Source: Patiria pectinifera (taxonomy: Eukaryota > Echinodermata > Asteroidea > Valvatida > Asterinidae). From it: a stretch of DNA of 64,000 nt. Position numbers and translations under genes: made by a program. How positions within the stretch are numbered: position 1 is the stretch's first letter; each line of letters starts with the position of its first letter. Of the stretch, positions 1-10,600 are shown piece after piece. The notes beneath the pieces are model-generated. The model had not been told where the DNA came from. It saw only the letters and a list, made by a program, of their open reading frames with translations, and did no database searches. The stretch lies in the NCBI GenBank assembly GCA_029964075.1, contig CM057142.1, positions 32,428,392 to 32,492,391 on the forward strand, written 5' to 3'.

Positions 1-516
1 GAACAGCCGAAGCACAATGTAGGCCTATCCGATGAAGTAGGCTATAGTTAATACTAAAACAAACAAATCAATCATTCTCCTGTCTTTCATGAAAGTGTTA
101 CATTATTTTATAAGGTAGACCTTCCCAACTATGCATAGGAAGACAACCAATATTCACAATTTAATTTTGTTCAATACACAATCACATTGCGACGAAACTC
201 ATCCGTTGTTTGAACATACCAGCAGAAAATCGGTTGACAAACCGGCGGGAAGAAGAATTAGGCCTATGTCAATGACAAGTACAGGTTGGTTTGTGGTAAT
301 GACCATGCGCGTGCGTGGTTTGACGGCATTGAATGATCAAATGGTGCGACGCCAATAAACACTTCGTGCTCGTTGTGCTGGTACTGCCAAATAGCTGGGG
401 CATTATGATATACGTTTCTCTGTATCCCGCCATAAAAAAAACGGATTCCTCTTATACTTATGTTTTATTTAGTTTACTCCTGTCATTAATTGCATTTGTA
501 TTGGAGACTAAGCAAG
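1..516. other. Upstream region of the GPCR gene, no gene seen
   Basis: Short open frames here overlap one another on both strands and none resembles a known protein. The stretch presumably holds the promoter and 5' leader of the GPCR that starts at 517, but I see no convincing TATA box or initiator. A TTG-started extension of the GPCR frame begins at 490. It is not used here because eukaryotic initiation fits the ATG at 517 better. Confidence 0.5.
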
Positions 517-1668
517 ATGGAACAGGACGTGCGGGTGAATATGACTAGTGAGTGTAGCAGCTTGCCATCGTGGAACCTGACTTCGCGGGAGGATGCGAGA
601 ATATACCTCCTTGACGATAGCACCAGCACGACAATGCTGACCGTTCTTTTCACCATCTTAGCCGTCGGTATCCCTGGCAATCTTGCCTTTCTCTTCGTAG
701 TGGCTCGTGTGCCGTACATGCGGACCACCACCAATGTCTACCTGGCTAGTCTGGCTGTGGCTGATCTCATGTTTTTGATCAGCAGCATAGTGCAGTACAG
801 CTTCTATCTTACGAAGCCCGTCCGCAGCCACCTACCCACTGCCTCCACCGTGGGTTGTGTGGGCGCCTTCTTCCCCCAGTACGTCACCTATTTCGCCTCT
901 ATCTCCATGGTGAGCCTGGTCGCCCACGAGCAATACAACGCCATCTGTAAGCCGTTCCTCAACCACGGACGGCAGAGCGGCAAGAGGATGAAGCAGAGTT
1001 TAAAGTTGGCGGTCGGTAGCTGGCTGGTGGCCGTTGGCCTGGCTGGTGTAGTTACGGTGCGATACGCGCATCTCTTCAGATTCTGCGCGATCTGGCCGGA
1101 TGAGGAACCTTACCACGACCTACCGGTCCAGTTGGGATACTGTGTGGCCGTCAGTCACTGGGGACTGATTGTCGGTCATGTCTTAGAATCCATCGTCCTC
1201 ATCGTCGCGATGATTACTAATGCAATCAAATACAGCCTGATCATCATCAATCTCAATACCAGAGTGAGACGCAAGCGTGAGCAGAACCCAGTCACGCGCT
1301 CGTCATCTATCCGCACCCAGCAAGCTCGTCGTATCCGTAACCAAGTAGCCCGTATGCTGATTATCAAAGGTGCTGTGTTCTTTCTCTGCCAGGCGCCCTT
1401 CATCGCCTTATCCCTAGGCTTCCTCGTGGAGAATCTAGCCGGGGTCCCGCATGACGTCACGTACCGGAAGTTGGTGCTTGCCCTCACCGTCAGTCACGTG
1501 TTTGTGCTTTTGAATTCGGCGGTCAATCCGATCATCTACAATGTGACGAGCAGCCATTACAGACAAGCCTTTGTGAAAGTCTTCTTCCGTTCAAGACACA
1601 GAGCTGAACGACTGAACAACATTGATGTTGAAGAACCCAAGAATTACGTAGCTGTAACAGCACAGTGA
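517..1668 (+). CDS. Class A (rhodopsin-like) G protein-coupled receptor, neuropeptide/TRH-receptor-like, intronless
   Basis: Predicted 383-aa seven-helix plasma-membrane receptor in one exon. The ATG at 517 has A at -3 and G at +4. The N-terminus has two N-glycosylation sequons (NMT near residue 8, NLT near 20). TM1 carries the GN motif (VGIPGNLAFLF), TM2 has LAVADL with the sodium-site Asp, TM3 follows a Cys (GCVGAFF) able to pair with the ECL2 Cys (RFCAIWP), TM4 has the Trp (GSWLVAVG), and TM7 ends in NSAVNPIIYN. The organisation resembles TRH/neuropeptide-type receptors, which form large intronless sets in echinoderms; that assignment is from memory. Oddities: the E/DRY Arg is Gln (HEQYNAIC), TM5 lacks the usual Pro, and the TM6 toggle Trp of CWxP is Gln (FLCQAPF). 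The basic third loop has Ser/Arg runs. Ligand and G-protein coupling cannot be read from the sequence. Confidence 0.93.
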   Translation: MEQDVRVNMTSECSSLPSWNLTSREDARIYLLDDSTSTTMLTVLFTILAVGIPGNLAFLFVVARVPYMRTTTNVYLASLAVADLMFLISSIVQYSFYLTKPVRSHLPTASTVGCVGAFFPQYVTYFASISMVSLVAHEQYNAICKPFLNHGRQSGKRMKQSLKLAVGSWLVAVGLAGVVTVRYAHLFRFCAIWPDEEPYHDLPVQLGYCVAVSHWGLIVGHVLESIVLIVAMITNAIKYSLIIINLNTRVRRKREQNPVTRSSSIRTQQARRIRNQVARMLIIKGAVFFLCQAPFIALSLGFLVENLAGVPHDVTYRKLVLALTVSHVFVLLNSAVNPIIYNVTSSHYRQAFVKVFFRSRHRAERLNNIDVEEPKNYVAVTAQ

Positions 1669-1990
1669 CCATGAACTCCAACATGAGTAACGAACCTTTG
1701 GGTGGGGAGGGTACGTGTCTTTAAGTCCAGGGTGTATGGTTGATGGTTGGATACCCCTCGTACATGTAAGTTCTAATTCTTTCCCTGTCCCCTTTCTCCC
1801 CGCTTATATCGGCTTGCCATTGATCCCCTCCCATTTATGTGCCACAGGCTTTTTGTTATTATACATATAATTCCATCAATCCAGATGTTTTATTCATTTA
1901 CTTACTTATTTATTTATTTATTCGAGGCCCAAATTTGTTTGTTTTATTTGTGGTTTGTACTCTTTGAAGGTTTGCATGGTTGAAAAAGAT
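1669..1990. other. 3' flank of the GPCR gene, low complexity
   Basis: After the TGA at 1666 the sequence becomes T-rich, with an ATTT(A) microsatellite near 1895-1922. No second gene is visible. The 3' UTR and poly(A) site of the GPCR probably lie here, but no clear AATAAA is placed well enough to call. Confidence 0.4.
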
Positions 1991-2387
1991 ACTAAGACAA
2001 GATAAGTTTGCGGTAGCACCATGTGAATAAATCTCTTTTGTGAGTATGTGTGGTTCTGAAGAGAGCCCATAGGCGTAGCCAGCGGGGGGTAAGGGGGGTA
2101 TTTTCCCCCCCCCCCCCCATATTTTGAAAAGACTGTCCTTTTCCATTCAAATGCCCTTTTTTCACCAGCGCTTACCCAATCTTTGTAAAGAGCGTCCTTT
2201 TTTTCTTAACAAGTGCCCCTTTTTTTCTTAACAAGTGCCCTTTTTCCCCAAAAAGTGCGACTTTTCCCGAAAAATTGCCCTGTAAAATAAATTATTGTGC
2301 CCTTTTTTGTTCCATCGGCTGTTACGGCTGCCTTTTTTGAATGCCGCGCATTCACATGGTGCTACCGCAAACTTATCTTGTCTTAGT
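1991..2387. mobile_element. TIR element (397 bp) with perfect 38-bp inverted repeats
   Basis: Bases 1991-2028 and 2350-2387 are exact reverse complements over 38 positions (ends ACTAAGACAAG...CTTGTCTTAGT). The interior holds a poly-G/poly-C segment beginning TAGGCGTAGCCAGC at about 2071, resembling the end of a second, nested element. No transposase frame and no clear target duplication. A non-autonomous DNA transposon (MITE) is the best reading. Confidence 0.8.
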
Positions 2388-2550
2388 TTGTACTCTTGTC
2401 AGTTTTTTCATATTGTTATGTCTATTGTACAATGTGTGTGTTTTTATGGTCTTAATGTGAGTTTTTTTTAATGTGAATGTGCAGAACGAGGAGAAAAGTT
2501 TCATGTTTTACATTATGAGAATAAATTGAATTGAATTGAATTGATTGTCA
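2388..2550 (+). mobile_element. LINE 3' end fragment with (TTGAA)n tail
   Basis: A T-rich 3' UTR-like stretch ends in AATAAATTGAATTGAATTG, a short tandem tail typical of CR1/L2-type non-LTR retrotransposons in marine invertebrates. No reverse-transcriptase coding sequence remains. Confidence 0.5.
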
Positions 2551-2863
2551 ACCACGAATCTCCTGTTGAAACGAATTTGCTGTGTGTAAGTAAGGGCTGT
2601 ATTTACTCATAGACCAAAATCTAGGCTATTATTGTTGCGGCAAACTGTCCTGCTAAGGAACATTAATTACGAATCAAATTATTGGATTTGATAGCATGAA
2701 AAGTTTACTTCCTACACAGTGGTGACAAGACTGCTCCCTGCTGTGAAGCATGTCTTCGTTGATCAGGGTTTTGAAGGGTTTGGGTAATAAAGATCATGGC
2801 TTCAACCGTGCGTCAGGATTAAGAGAAGTACAGTGCGAGTCAAAACGAAAGAGCACCGGATTA

Positions 2864-3189
2864 CAAGGGCGGATCCGGGGGGGGGGGGCCAAAGGGGGCC
2901 ATGGCCCCCCCCCCCCCCAAAAAAAAAAAAAAAAATTTTTTTTTTTTTTTTTTTTGTGACACACGGCAATAGGCAGGCACAACACCACCACCATTCAAAA
3001 AAAACATAAAACAAGTGGTCAAAATTGCCTCTCAGATCACAGATCAGAGCATCTAGAATCGCAAATTTTTTCGGGGCCCTTAAGCGGGCCCCGAACCCCA
3101 CGCCGTAATTTTGTTGGCCCACTTTTTTGGGGCAGCAATTTTTTTTTGGCCCCCCCCCCAAAAAAAATTGTGTTCTGGATCCGCCCTTG
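2864..3189. mobile_element. hAT-like MITE with exact 8-bp target duplication
   Basis: Ends are inverted repeats CAAGGGCGGATCC (2864-2876) and GGATCCGCCCTTG (3177-3189). The flanking octamer CCGGATTA is present on both sides (2856-2863 and 3190-3197) without mismatch, the 8-bp duplication expected of hAT transposition. The interior is poly-G, poly-C, poly-A and poly-T runs with no coding potential. Confidence 0.88.
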
Positions 3190-3197
3190 CCGGATTA

Positions 3198-4456
3198 AAG
3201 ATTGTTTTTCTTTTAAAAAAAAATCAAATATGATACACCAATGAAAAAAGCATGTTCTCCCACTCATCTGGGAAAAAAAAAATTACTGAAATGATCCGTG
3301 CCATCAGAATTATGCATGTTTTACGAAAAGAAACCATTTTTATAGCTGTTTCATGGAATGCCACTGGAAGCTACTGAGCTGAGTAAGAATTACAGATTAC
3401 ACACAGGCATTCAAATACAATGAGATTTTAATAATTAAAATCAAGACGCAAATGTTATTTTTATTGTCAGATTTTGCGTTTTGAATATGAGGCACAAGTC
3501 AACTCTTTTTCTGCTGAAATATTGATGGCGATGTTTGTATGTTTTCCATTGCCAGTACTTCTTCTTTTATCGGGGTGAGAAAACGTCCATGGATGTTTCA
3601 CTGCACTCAATGGGTATATTCATCGGCTCGTTGAATAGTGGTGGACAGCTTTTGTGATTTTTTTATTGAAATAGACTAACTTGGGAATAGAGTATGAACA
3701 TTACGTAAAATGTTCACAGTTAAAAGTACGTTCTTTATCCCTGTTTTTTTTATGAAATGGAGCGAGCCAAATATTTCAAAACATTTTTTTTCTTCAAATT
3801 CGGTCACTTTTCTTTTTGACTCACCCTGTATTGGGAATTTTCCTTTAGGCCTACTCCTCTCCAATATTATGGGCCCGAAAGGAATATAGTTGTTTTATGT
3901 GCCTCTTGATGTTGCAGTATGCCGCACAAGTCTATGTGTTCTATTTTAACATTGATTATGCATTGAATAGTTAAATGTACCCCTCCTCCCAAATAAATAC
4001 ATCACTATGCCCCCTCATATAGTAAGGAATTACAGAATTAAAGAGTTACCGCATGATACACCTGATTTATGGATGCATACTGGTGTTGTGGAAAACTTAT
4101 TTGGCTATGAGTTGTAAAGTATAGGCCTACGCCACTATAACTTGGGTTGTCCAACAACCGACAGCTCGCTTTTCTAGTTGGCTACCTGCTATATGGTACA
4201 TGTAGTACTATTTACCCAGTCAGAATTATATTGGCCTGTCAAGTGTTTAAACACTCGAGCGAAGTGTTTATGAGATTAGACATAAAGTATCAAAGTTCAC
4301 AGGATTACTCCTACTGTGCAATCTAGTTTGTAAGTTGATTATATAGGTACCCCGCAAATTGGACAGGGTCACTAAAGTTGCTTATGCTGAATGTGATCAC
4401 ATACCCAGCACGGGTCTATAGCATCACCGAAAGAAACCTGACAACTCTTTTCCGAT
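3198..4456. other. Intergenic, probably includes the peptidase promoter; nothing recognised
   Basis: No coding frame, RNA gene or clear repeat was recognised over this 1.26 kb. The promoter and 5' UTR of the peptidase gene starting at 4457 should be in its last part. No TATA box stands out. Confidence 0.4.
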
Positions 4457-4695
4457 ATGGAGATGGAAGGGTATTATGGTAAAAAGTCTAAATGGCCCAA
4501 GCCCATGTTCTGGGTGCTCACAGCCTTCTTGGCTGCGGTTGGCATCGGTCTCGGGGTGATTATCGGGCATTTTACGGCACCAAAAGGACCGGAGTGTGCC
4601 GTACCGACACCTGATTCAAACACGGGATCAACGCCCATGCCGGGCGTGAACGTCATCGACCCTATCAACGCCGCCAACATTGAGGAGAATCTAAA
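4457..4695 (+). CDS. Peptidase exon 1: cytoplasmic tail, signal-anchor, stalk
   Basis: ATG at 4457 (a second ATG lies two codons on). Encodes a lysine-rich tail, one hydrophobic segment ([16 protein letters not shown]) resembling the NAALADL1 anchor, and a Pro/Thr/Ser stalk ending [12 protein letters not shown]. Ends in phase 2 at AA|GTAGGT. The same frame reaches TAG directly after the junction, so splicing is required. Confidence 0.85.
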
Positions 4696-7600
4696 GTAGG
4701 TAAAAACAGTCTGCAGGGAAGTTAGGGGAGGGGAGGGGCGAAGAAATCCGAACAGAAGGGGGGGTGTTCGTTAAGCACAGCGCAATTGGCTTATTGAAGC
4801 TGTGCCATTCTCAGTAAATGTATATCTTTAGGCCTAAGTCTCTCGTTGCTCTATGCAACAGCAGTCTATTTTCAAAGTCGGTGATGGGGGGGGGGGGCTA
4901 TCTGAGAAAACCAGGGAGGAGATCCGGCTCCCCCGGTCTACCCAAACTTGGATACGTCAGTGGCTTTGTGGAGCAAATGTTCATTGTAAAACGATGATCA
5001 GGGGCCAGAATAAAGATGAAATTCAGACTGTGGCAGAAAGGTCAGAAAAGTGCCGACGAGTATATGAATTAGGTTATTTGTAAAATTAACAAGGCAAAAC
5101 GGAGGTTTGGTTACATAATACAGGCGTTCATGTACTTCAAGAGTGTTCGTCGGTGTCTACTTTGGTACTAATCACCACATCCCCTCGACACCCACTGAAA
5201 TCCCCCACGCCCGTGACTTTCTTATCCGTAGGTTGGTTGCTCCAAAGTCATCGAGCCAGTATGTTTATTCATGACACACAAAATCAAGAGTATTGTTATG
5301 AAGTCAACAACTTTGAACTTTAACCCTAAAGGGGCCGGGGGCGGAATCCGCCCCCCCCCCCCCTCAACATTTTCCGCGATAGCCTCTAAAAAAAAATTTT
5401 CGCTACCCGAGCTGTTATGACTTTTTAACCTCGAGCTTTGCGCATCTTTTGATACCAAAAACATAAAAATCGAACCACGGGTTGCCACGTAGCGAAAACT
5501 TTTCCGGCGCTACGCGCCGTGAAAACTGAATTTTCGCATTGCCATTCGTACATATGAATAATTAATTAGCCATAATTCCAAACACCTTTGACCTATAGTC
5601 ATGAAATTTCTTAGGTATGTTTAGGAAGAGTTACTCTATGCATGTGCTGAGTTTCAAAAATGTTCGTCACTCGATGGCCGAGATCTTGGGGGGGGGGGGC
5701 GGGGCGGAATCCCCCGGCTGAGAGATGGTCAAAATAACCCGGCCTCTTTAGGGTTAAAGCATTTTACCTTTAAAGCATTTTAAAGTACGAACGTCGTCGA
5801 GTTACCACAGTAGAGAAGTGGATAGCAAAATGAGCTATGGATACAGCCCGGATTCGAATCCATGCCGTCACTGCTCATTCTTTTGCATTTATCGTTGATA
5901 TAATTTTATTTTATGGGGAAAAAGAGAGCGAGAACCTAAGTGTCTTGCAACGATTCAAAGGTAAACTGAATTAGACATGCCATTTGAGCAACCCACCTTC
6001 GGACAAAAATCGCCTCCCGCCCGCACTCGCCAGAGCACTCATTCGAAATGTAGACCTGGATCTCCCTCTTGATTTCTGTCATTAAGAAATGTTCAGAGAG
6101 ACAATTTTGGTTAAGATCAGGGAGGGTGACTGTAAAAGGTGACCGCAGAATTTTCGCTTCCCCTTGCCTCCCGCCCGCCACGGAAGATGCAATTATTATA
6201 GTACGTATTTTTATTATTATGTTTATAATTGTGTTGGTGATTACCGACGCAGGTACTTCACTAAGGTCCCACACATCGCCGGATCTCCTGCCGAACGCTC
6301 CAACGCCGAGTACATACGGGACAAGTGGATAGAGCAAGGGCTTGACTCGGCCAAACTGGTTCCCTATGACGTCCTACTATCCTACCCCAATGCCACCATT
6401 CCTAACAAGGTAAAAGGATAATACATAAAGCGCCAGACATCAACCAGTGCGTTGGTTAACATAAACAATCCTTGGTTGAAATAACCAATAATGGACCGAT
6501 AGTGTGGCATTGGAGATGAGCACGTGTAAATTTGCCCACGTGCGCAGTGGGAGGGGCTTACTGGATCGGTCCATTGGTTAATAGGTCTCGTTCAAATGAC
6601 GTCATTTCCTAAAGACCATCCACGTGCATCGGCATTTTTGAGCGTCAACTTGCATATGCATAACGCGCATCGGCTGCGTCGTATTTCGAACACACTTCGA
6701 GCAATATGCAGTTGCACTTCTTCTACAGAAATGGCCGTCATTGAACGAGCCCTACATGTGTCCAACCAACCGATTGATTGGACACACGTAAAACAATTGT
6801 TGGTTATTTCAACCACTCATTGGTGATGTTAACCATGTAGGCCCTATACCACTGTTGTGTAGATATATCCCAACTGCGTAAATATTATCATTTATGACTT
6901 TGAACAAAGAGTTATGCCTGAAATAACAATGGCCCCGACGACCTGCCCAAGATGGCATCGGTAGTGTACACAAACCTACAACTAGACATGTCAAGAGATA
7001 TTTACATGCGGCGTAAATATGACACTGGTTGTGTAGATATATCCCAAATGTGTAAATATATATAATTTATGACTCTGAATAAAGAGGTATACCTGAGAAA
7101 ACAGTGGCCCCGACGACCTGAGCCCAAGTCTCCGTAGGTTTTGTACCTAAACCTAACGAGTCGTGTCAAGAAAAAGTTCAAGCCCAAACAACGACAAAAG
7201 AAGGGAACAGTGAGGGTCCTCGATAGGTTAGTGAAAGTAGACTGTGTATTTGGTAAACCAATCATCATGTCCTGGGCCAAACGATTTACCCTTTAGCCAT
7301 AGTATGGGGCTTACATGTAATTCAAATAATCTTGGCTTTCAGATCAAATATCACAAATGCATGTTTCATCCAATTCGAAATGCGTATAAGCACCAAGCCA
7401 GGCGACCCTATTTAACCCCGAGAATGAATTTAGATACATGTAAAGTGCTTTTACATCGACTGCCAAGTCAATGTCAAAAGTTAATTTCTCGTGGCGCATT
7501 CGGGAGAAATGTCAAGATTGAACGTCTTGGCATATTCTAGATTAGATTTAGATGTATTTATTTTCACACCAGTCGTGGCCCTGAGGCCAAATTAAAAGTG

Positions 7601-10600
7601 TAGTACATGAAATAAACAAAAAGTACAATTAACATTATAGTAAATAAAAATGCGAATATATTGAATAAAACAGTTGGTATAAAACATTTAAGACAAAAAC
7701 GATAAGAACGATACCGCGTTTATATATACATACACTGAAGTTCCGGTAGTAAAAAATAGTTAGAAGTACATTTCGATAAGTGGGAGATAACCTAATTATT
7801 TAGAATGTTGATAAAAAAAAGAGGTTTGAGCTTTTTTTTAACCTGTTAGTTCTTGCAGGTAACAGCGAAATTTTGTTGTTGGACCTGAGACATCTGCCAT
7901 GACTCTCTAACAGTATTGGGGGGGGGGGGGTGAGGGAGCTAGTGCTGGGATTGGTTTTGAGCACTTTAGCAAAATTACAGCAATGCTGCAACCTCCTATC
8001 AGATAGGGAATCCAAATTACAATGTTGCAAGTCATCTGTATAATTGTCAGACCTATCACCCAGTATGATCCTTCAAGCCCTATTTTGGATGGCCTCTAAC
8101 TGATTGATTGTTCCATGTAGTAATACCACGAACAATTTAGATTTCGTTTTTAAATTGCTATTTTAGCAATACGCTAGTCATTCACTCTTACGGAGAAAAC
8201 AGGCCTGCAGTTTTAGTTATAGAATATTTACTTTTCCAATTTCGAATCATTTGCGCCCGAGAATAATTCAGTTCCTGAAGATTGGACTGGTTTCCGCCTC
8301 ATTTTAGTATCGATAATGGAGATTTTGGGAACCAATGTACTTGTATGGTGGATTTGTTTGTGCGCAGTAGCTACCAAAATAAAAGTCTTTCGCCAGAGGG
8401 TTGTAGATTTCCCAAATAGAAAAAGCATTTTTTTTCCCTGTTGAAATAAATACTCAAGCCCAAACCTCGTAATGAAAAACAAAAATACAATTCGTTGAAG
8501 TGCACTGACACTAATCAAGTAAAACTCTCAAAGCTATCAAGTAAAGCTATCAAGTAAAACTCTATTCCAACGACACTGTTGATTTCATCAGGTGTCCATT
8601 CTTGAAGACGGCAATGAGATATTCCACTCGCGGCTTGAGGAGGCGGTGCTCAGACCCGGAGATTACCATCCTGATGTGGTGCCACCATTCAATGCATATT
8701 CCTATCAGGGAGAGCCAGAGGTATAACTTTTTAGCCAATCCACTTTTACTATGCACTTGAGCTCAAACCCCATCCCATCCCATCGATACAATCACATCTG
8801 TTGGTAAGATAGAATTTTTGCGTGGGGATGATGTAAATCAAATTAGGTTTTGCCCTTCACCGACGTATAAACGCTGTATACTCGGTGTGTTTACCTCCCG
8901 GGTGAAAGTTGGGGGGAAAAATCACCCGAGTGATATTTTTCCAACTTTCACTCGGGAGGTAACATTGTTTATACGTCGGTGAAGGGCAAAACCTGATTTG
9001 ATTCATATCTGTTGGCTTTTATGGCAATAAGCCTCTGTACTGATGATGTCACACTTTGTTTACGTGTGTGCTTTCCTATGTATGGTGCTCAGTGGACCGT
9101 GGGGCCTCCACTGGCTCCATAGGAAAGTAAACATGTAAACAAAAGTGTGACGTCATCAGTACAGAGGCTTATTAGGAGACATACATTGATTATTGTGATT
9201 CACATTTATATCACTTCATTTTTTTTAAACAAGTTTTTAAAACAGAGAGATAATAATGATGATAAATCTCGGTTTCGTTGGGTAGGCCCATGTGAATTTG
9301 TTTTTTTGTATTAGATGCACAACATCTCCTTTTCTTTGTTAGCATGTATATACGTACTCTCTAAATTCCAGAGAGTAAAAATTCACTCCATTCAAGTGAG
9401 AATTCACTCCCACAGTCGGAAACTAGGGACAAGACGTTTTAGAGTGAAATTTCTTCGATCGCAAAGATCGAGTTTTCACTCGAGCTTCGACTGAAGTGGT
9501 TAGTTTTTCAGACTATTTCAATCGAAAATGAGAGTGGTTTTCACTCTAAAACGTCCAGTCCATAATTTCACTCTTTGGAATTTAAAGAGTAAGAGTTTCG
9601 TGTATAATCTATACCATCTTCTTTTCTTATAAGGGCGACCTGGTGTATGCGAATTACGCTCGAGTTGAAGACTTCGAATACCTGGAGAAAACTCACAGCG
9701 ATATCAACCTGAATGGAACCATCATTATAGCACGCTATGGAAAGATATTCCGTGGGAATAAGGTGATGATTCATTAGGCCTAATAAAAGATTCATAGTCC
9801 AGTTAGAATACCTCTCAACAGAAAAACAAATCTCTCTTAATTGAGGCACGGTTTGCATTTTCAATTTTTCATTTTAAGATCCGTGAAATGAATTCTTCAC
9901 GGGCACATATTTTGTGCAAGTTAATCAACTTAAGTTTACCAAAACTATTTGACATCCCTTTTTGGTAGTTTTATTGAAAAGTGTACTTCTGAAACATTTA
10001 AAAGTGTTCTTGCTTTTCCATACAACTGAGGGCGTTGTTGCTGTGATGTCATTTCAGGAAGACACTGTTCAGTTTAAGGGTTTTCTGTCCAAGTTGTCGA
10101 AACCCAAAAATTAAATTTGCTTATTGAAAACGTCCGTGAAAACGTTTGCTCACTGGCTTATCGCCATGTACTGACACAACACCAATTCACCACAGAAAAG
10201 AAGATTTAGGACAAGAAAATATTCTAGATTCTGGCAACTTTTTGTGGTGAAATAGCTGTAACATTGAGGTTTTCTGCCTGAAATGACATCACACTTTTGC
10301 TCACGACATGAATAATGGAAATTAAAAAGGCACCAAAAACACCCCTGAAAATGGCAAAACAGAAATTGAAAGTAAGGTTAAATGGGATGCAAAGGTGCAT
10401 TGTCAAGGATTGCATAAAAAAGAATAACATTGCATGGGCCCTTTAACACATATGAAATACTTTGTGGATGAAATCTTCCTTTAAATGGATGGTAAGGAAA
10501 TAAAAGACTGTTATTATTATTATGTTACTGAAGTATTGCCCCCCAAAGTTGCTCTTCTCGTAATATTTTCAAGTTTCACAAGAAAAATGTTGTACATGTA

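Noticed and set aside
490..516. Longer GPCR start at a TTG codon
   Set aside because: Animal genes do not normally use TTG; the ATG at 517 has good context and the extra nine residues have no family support.
2750..3161. Frames with long Lys/Phe/Pro/Gly runs
   Set aside because: They are homopolymer runs inside the hAT-like MITE.
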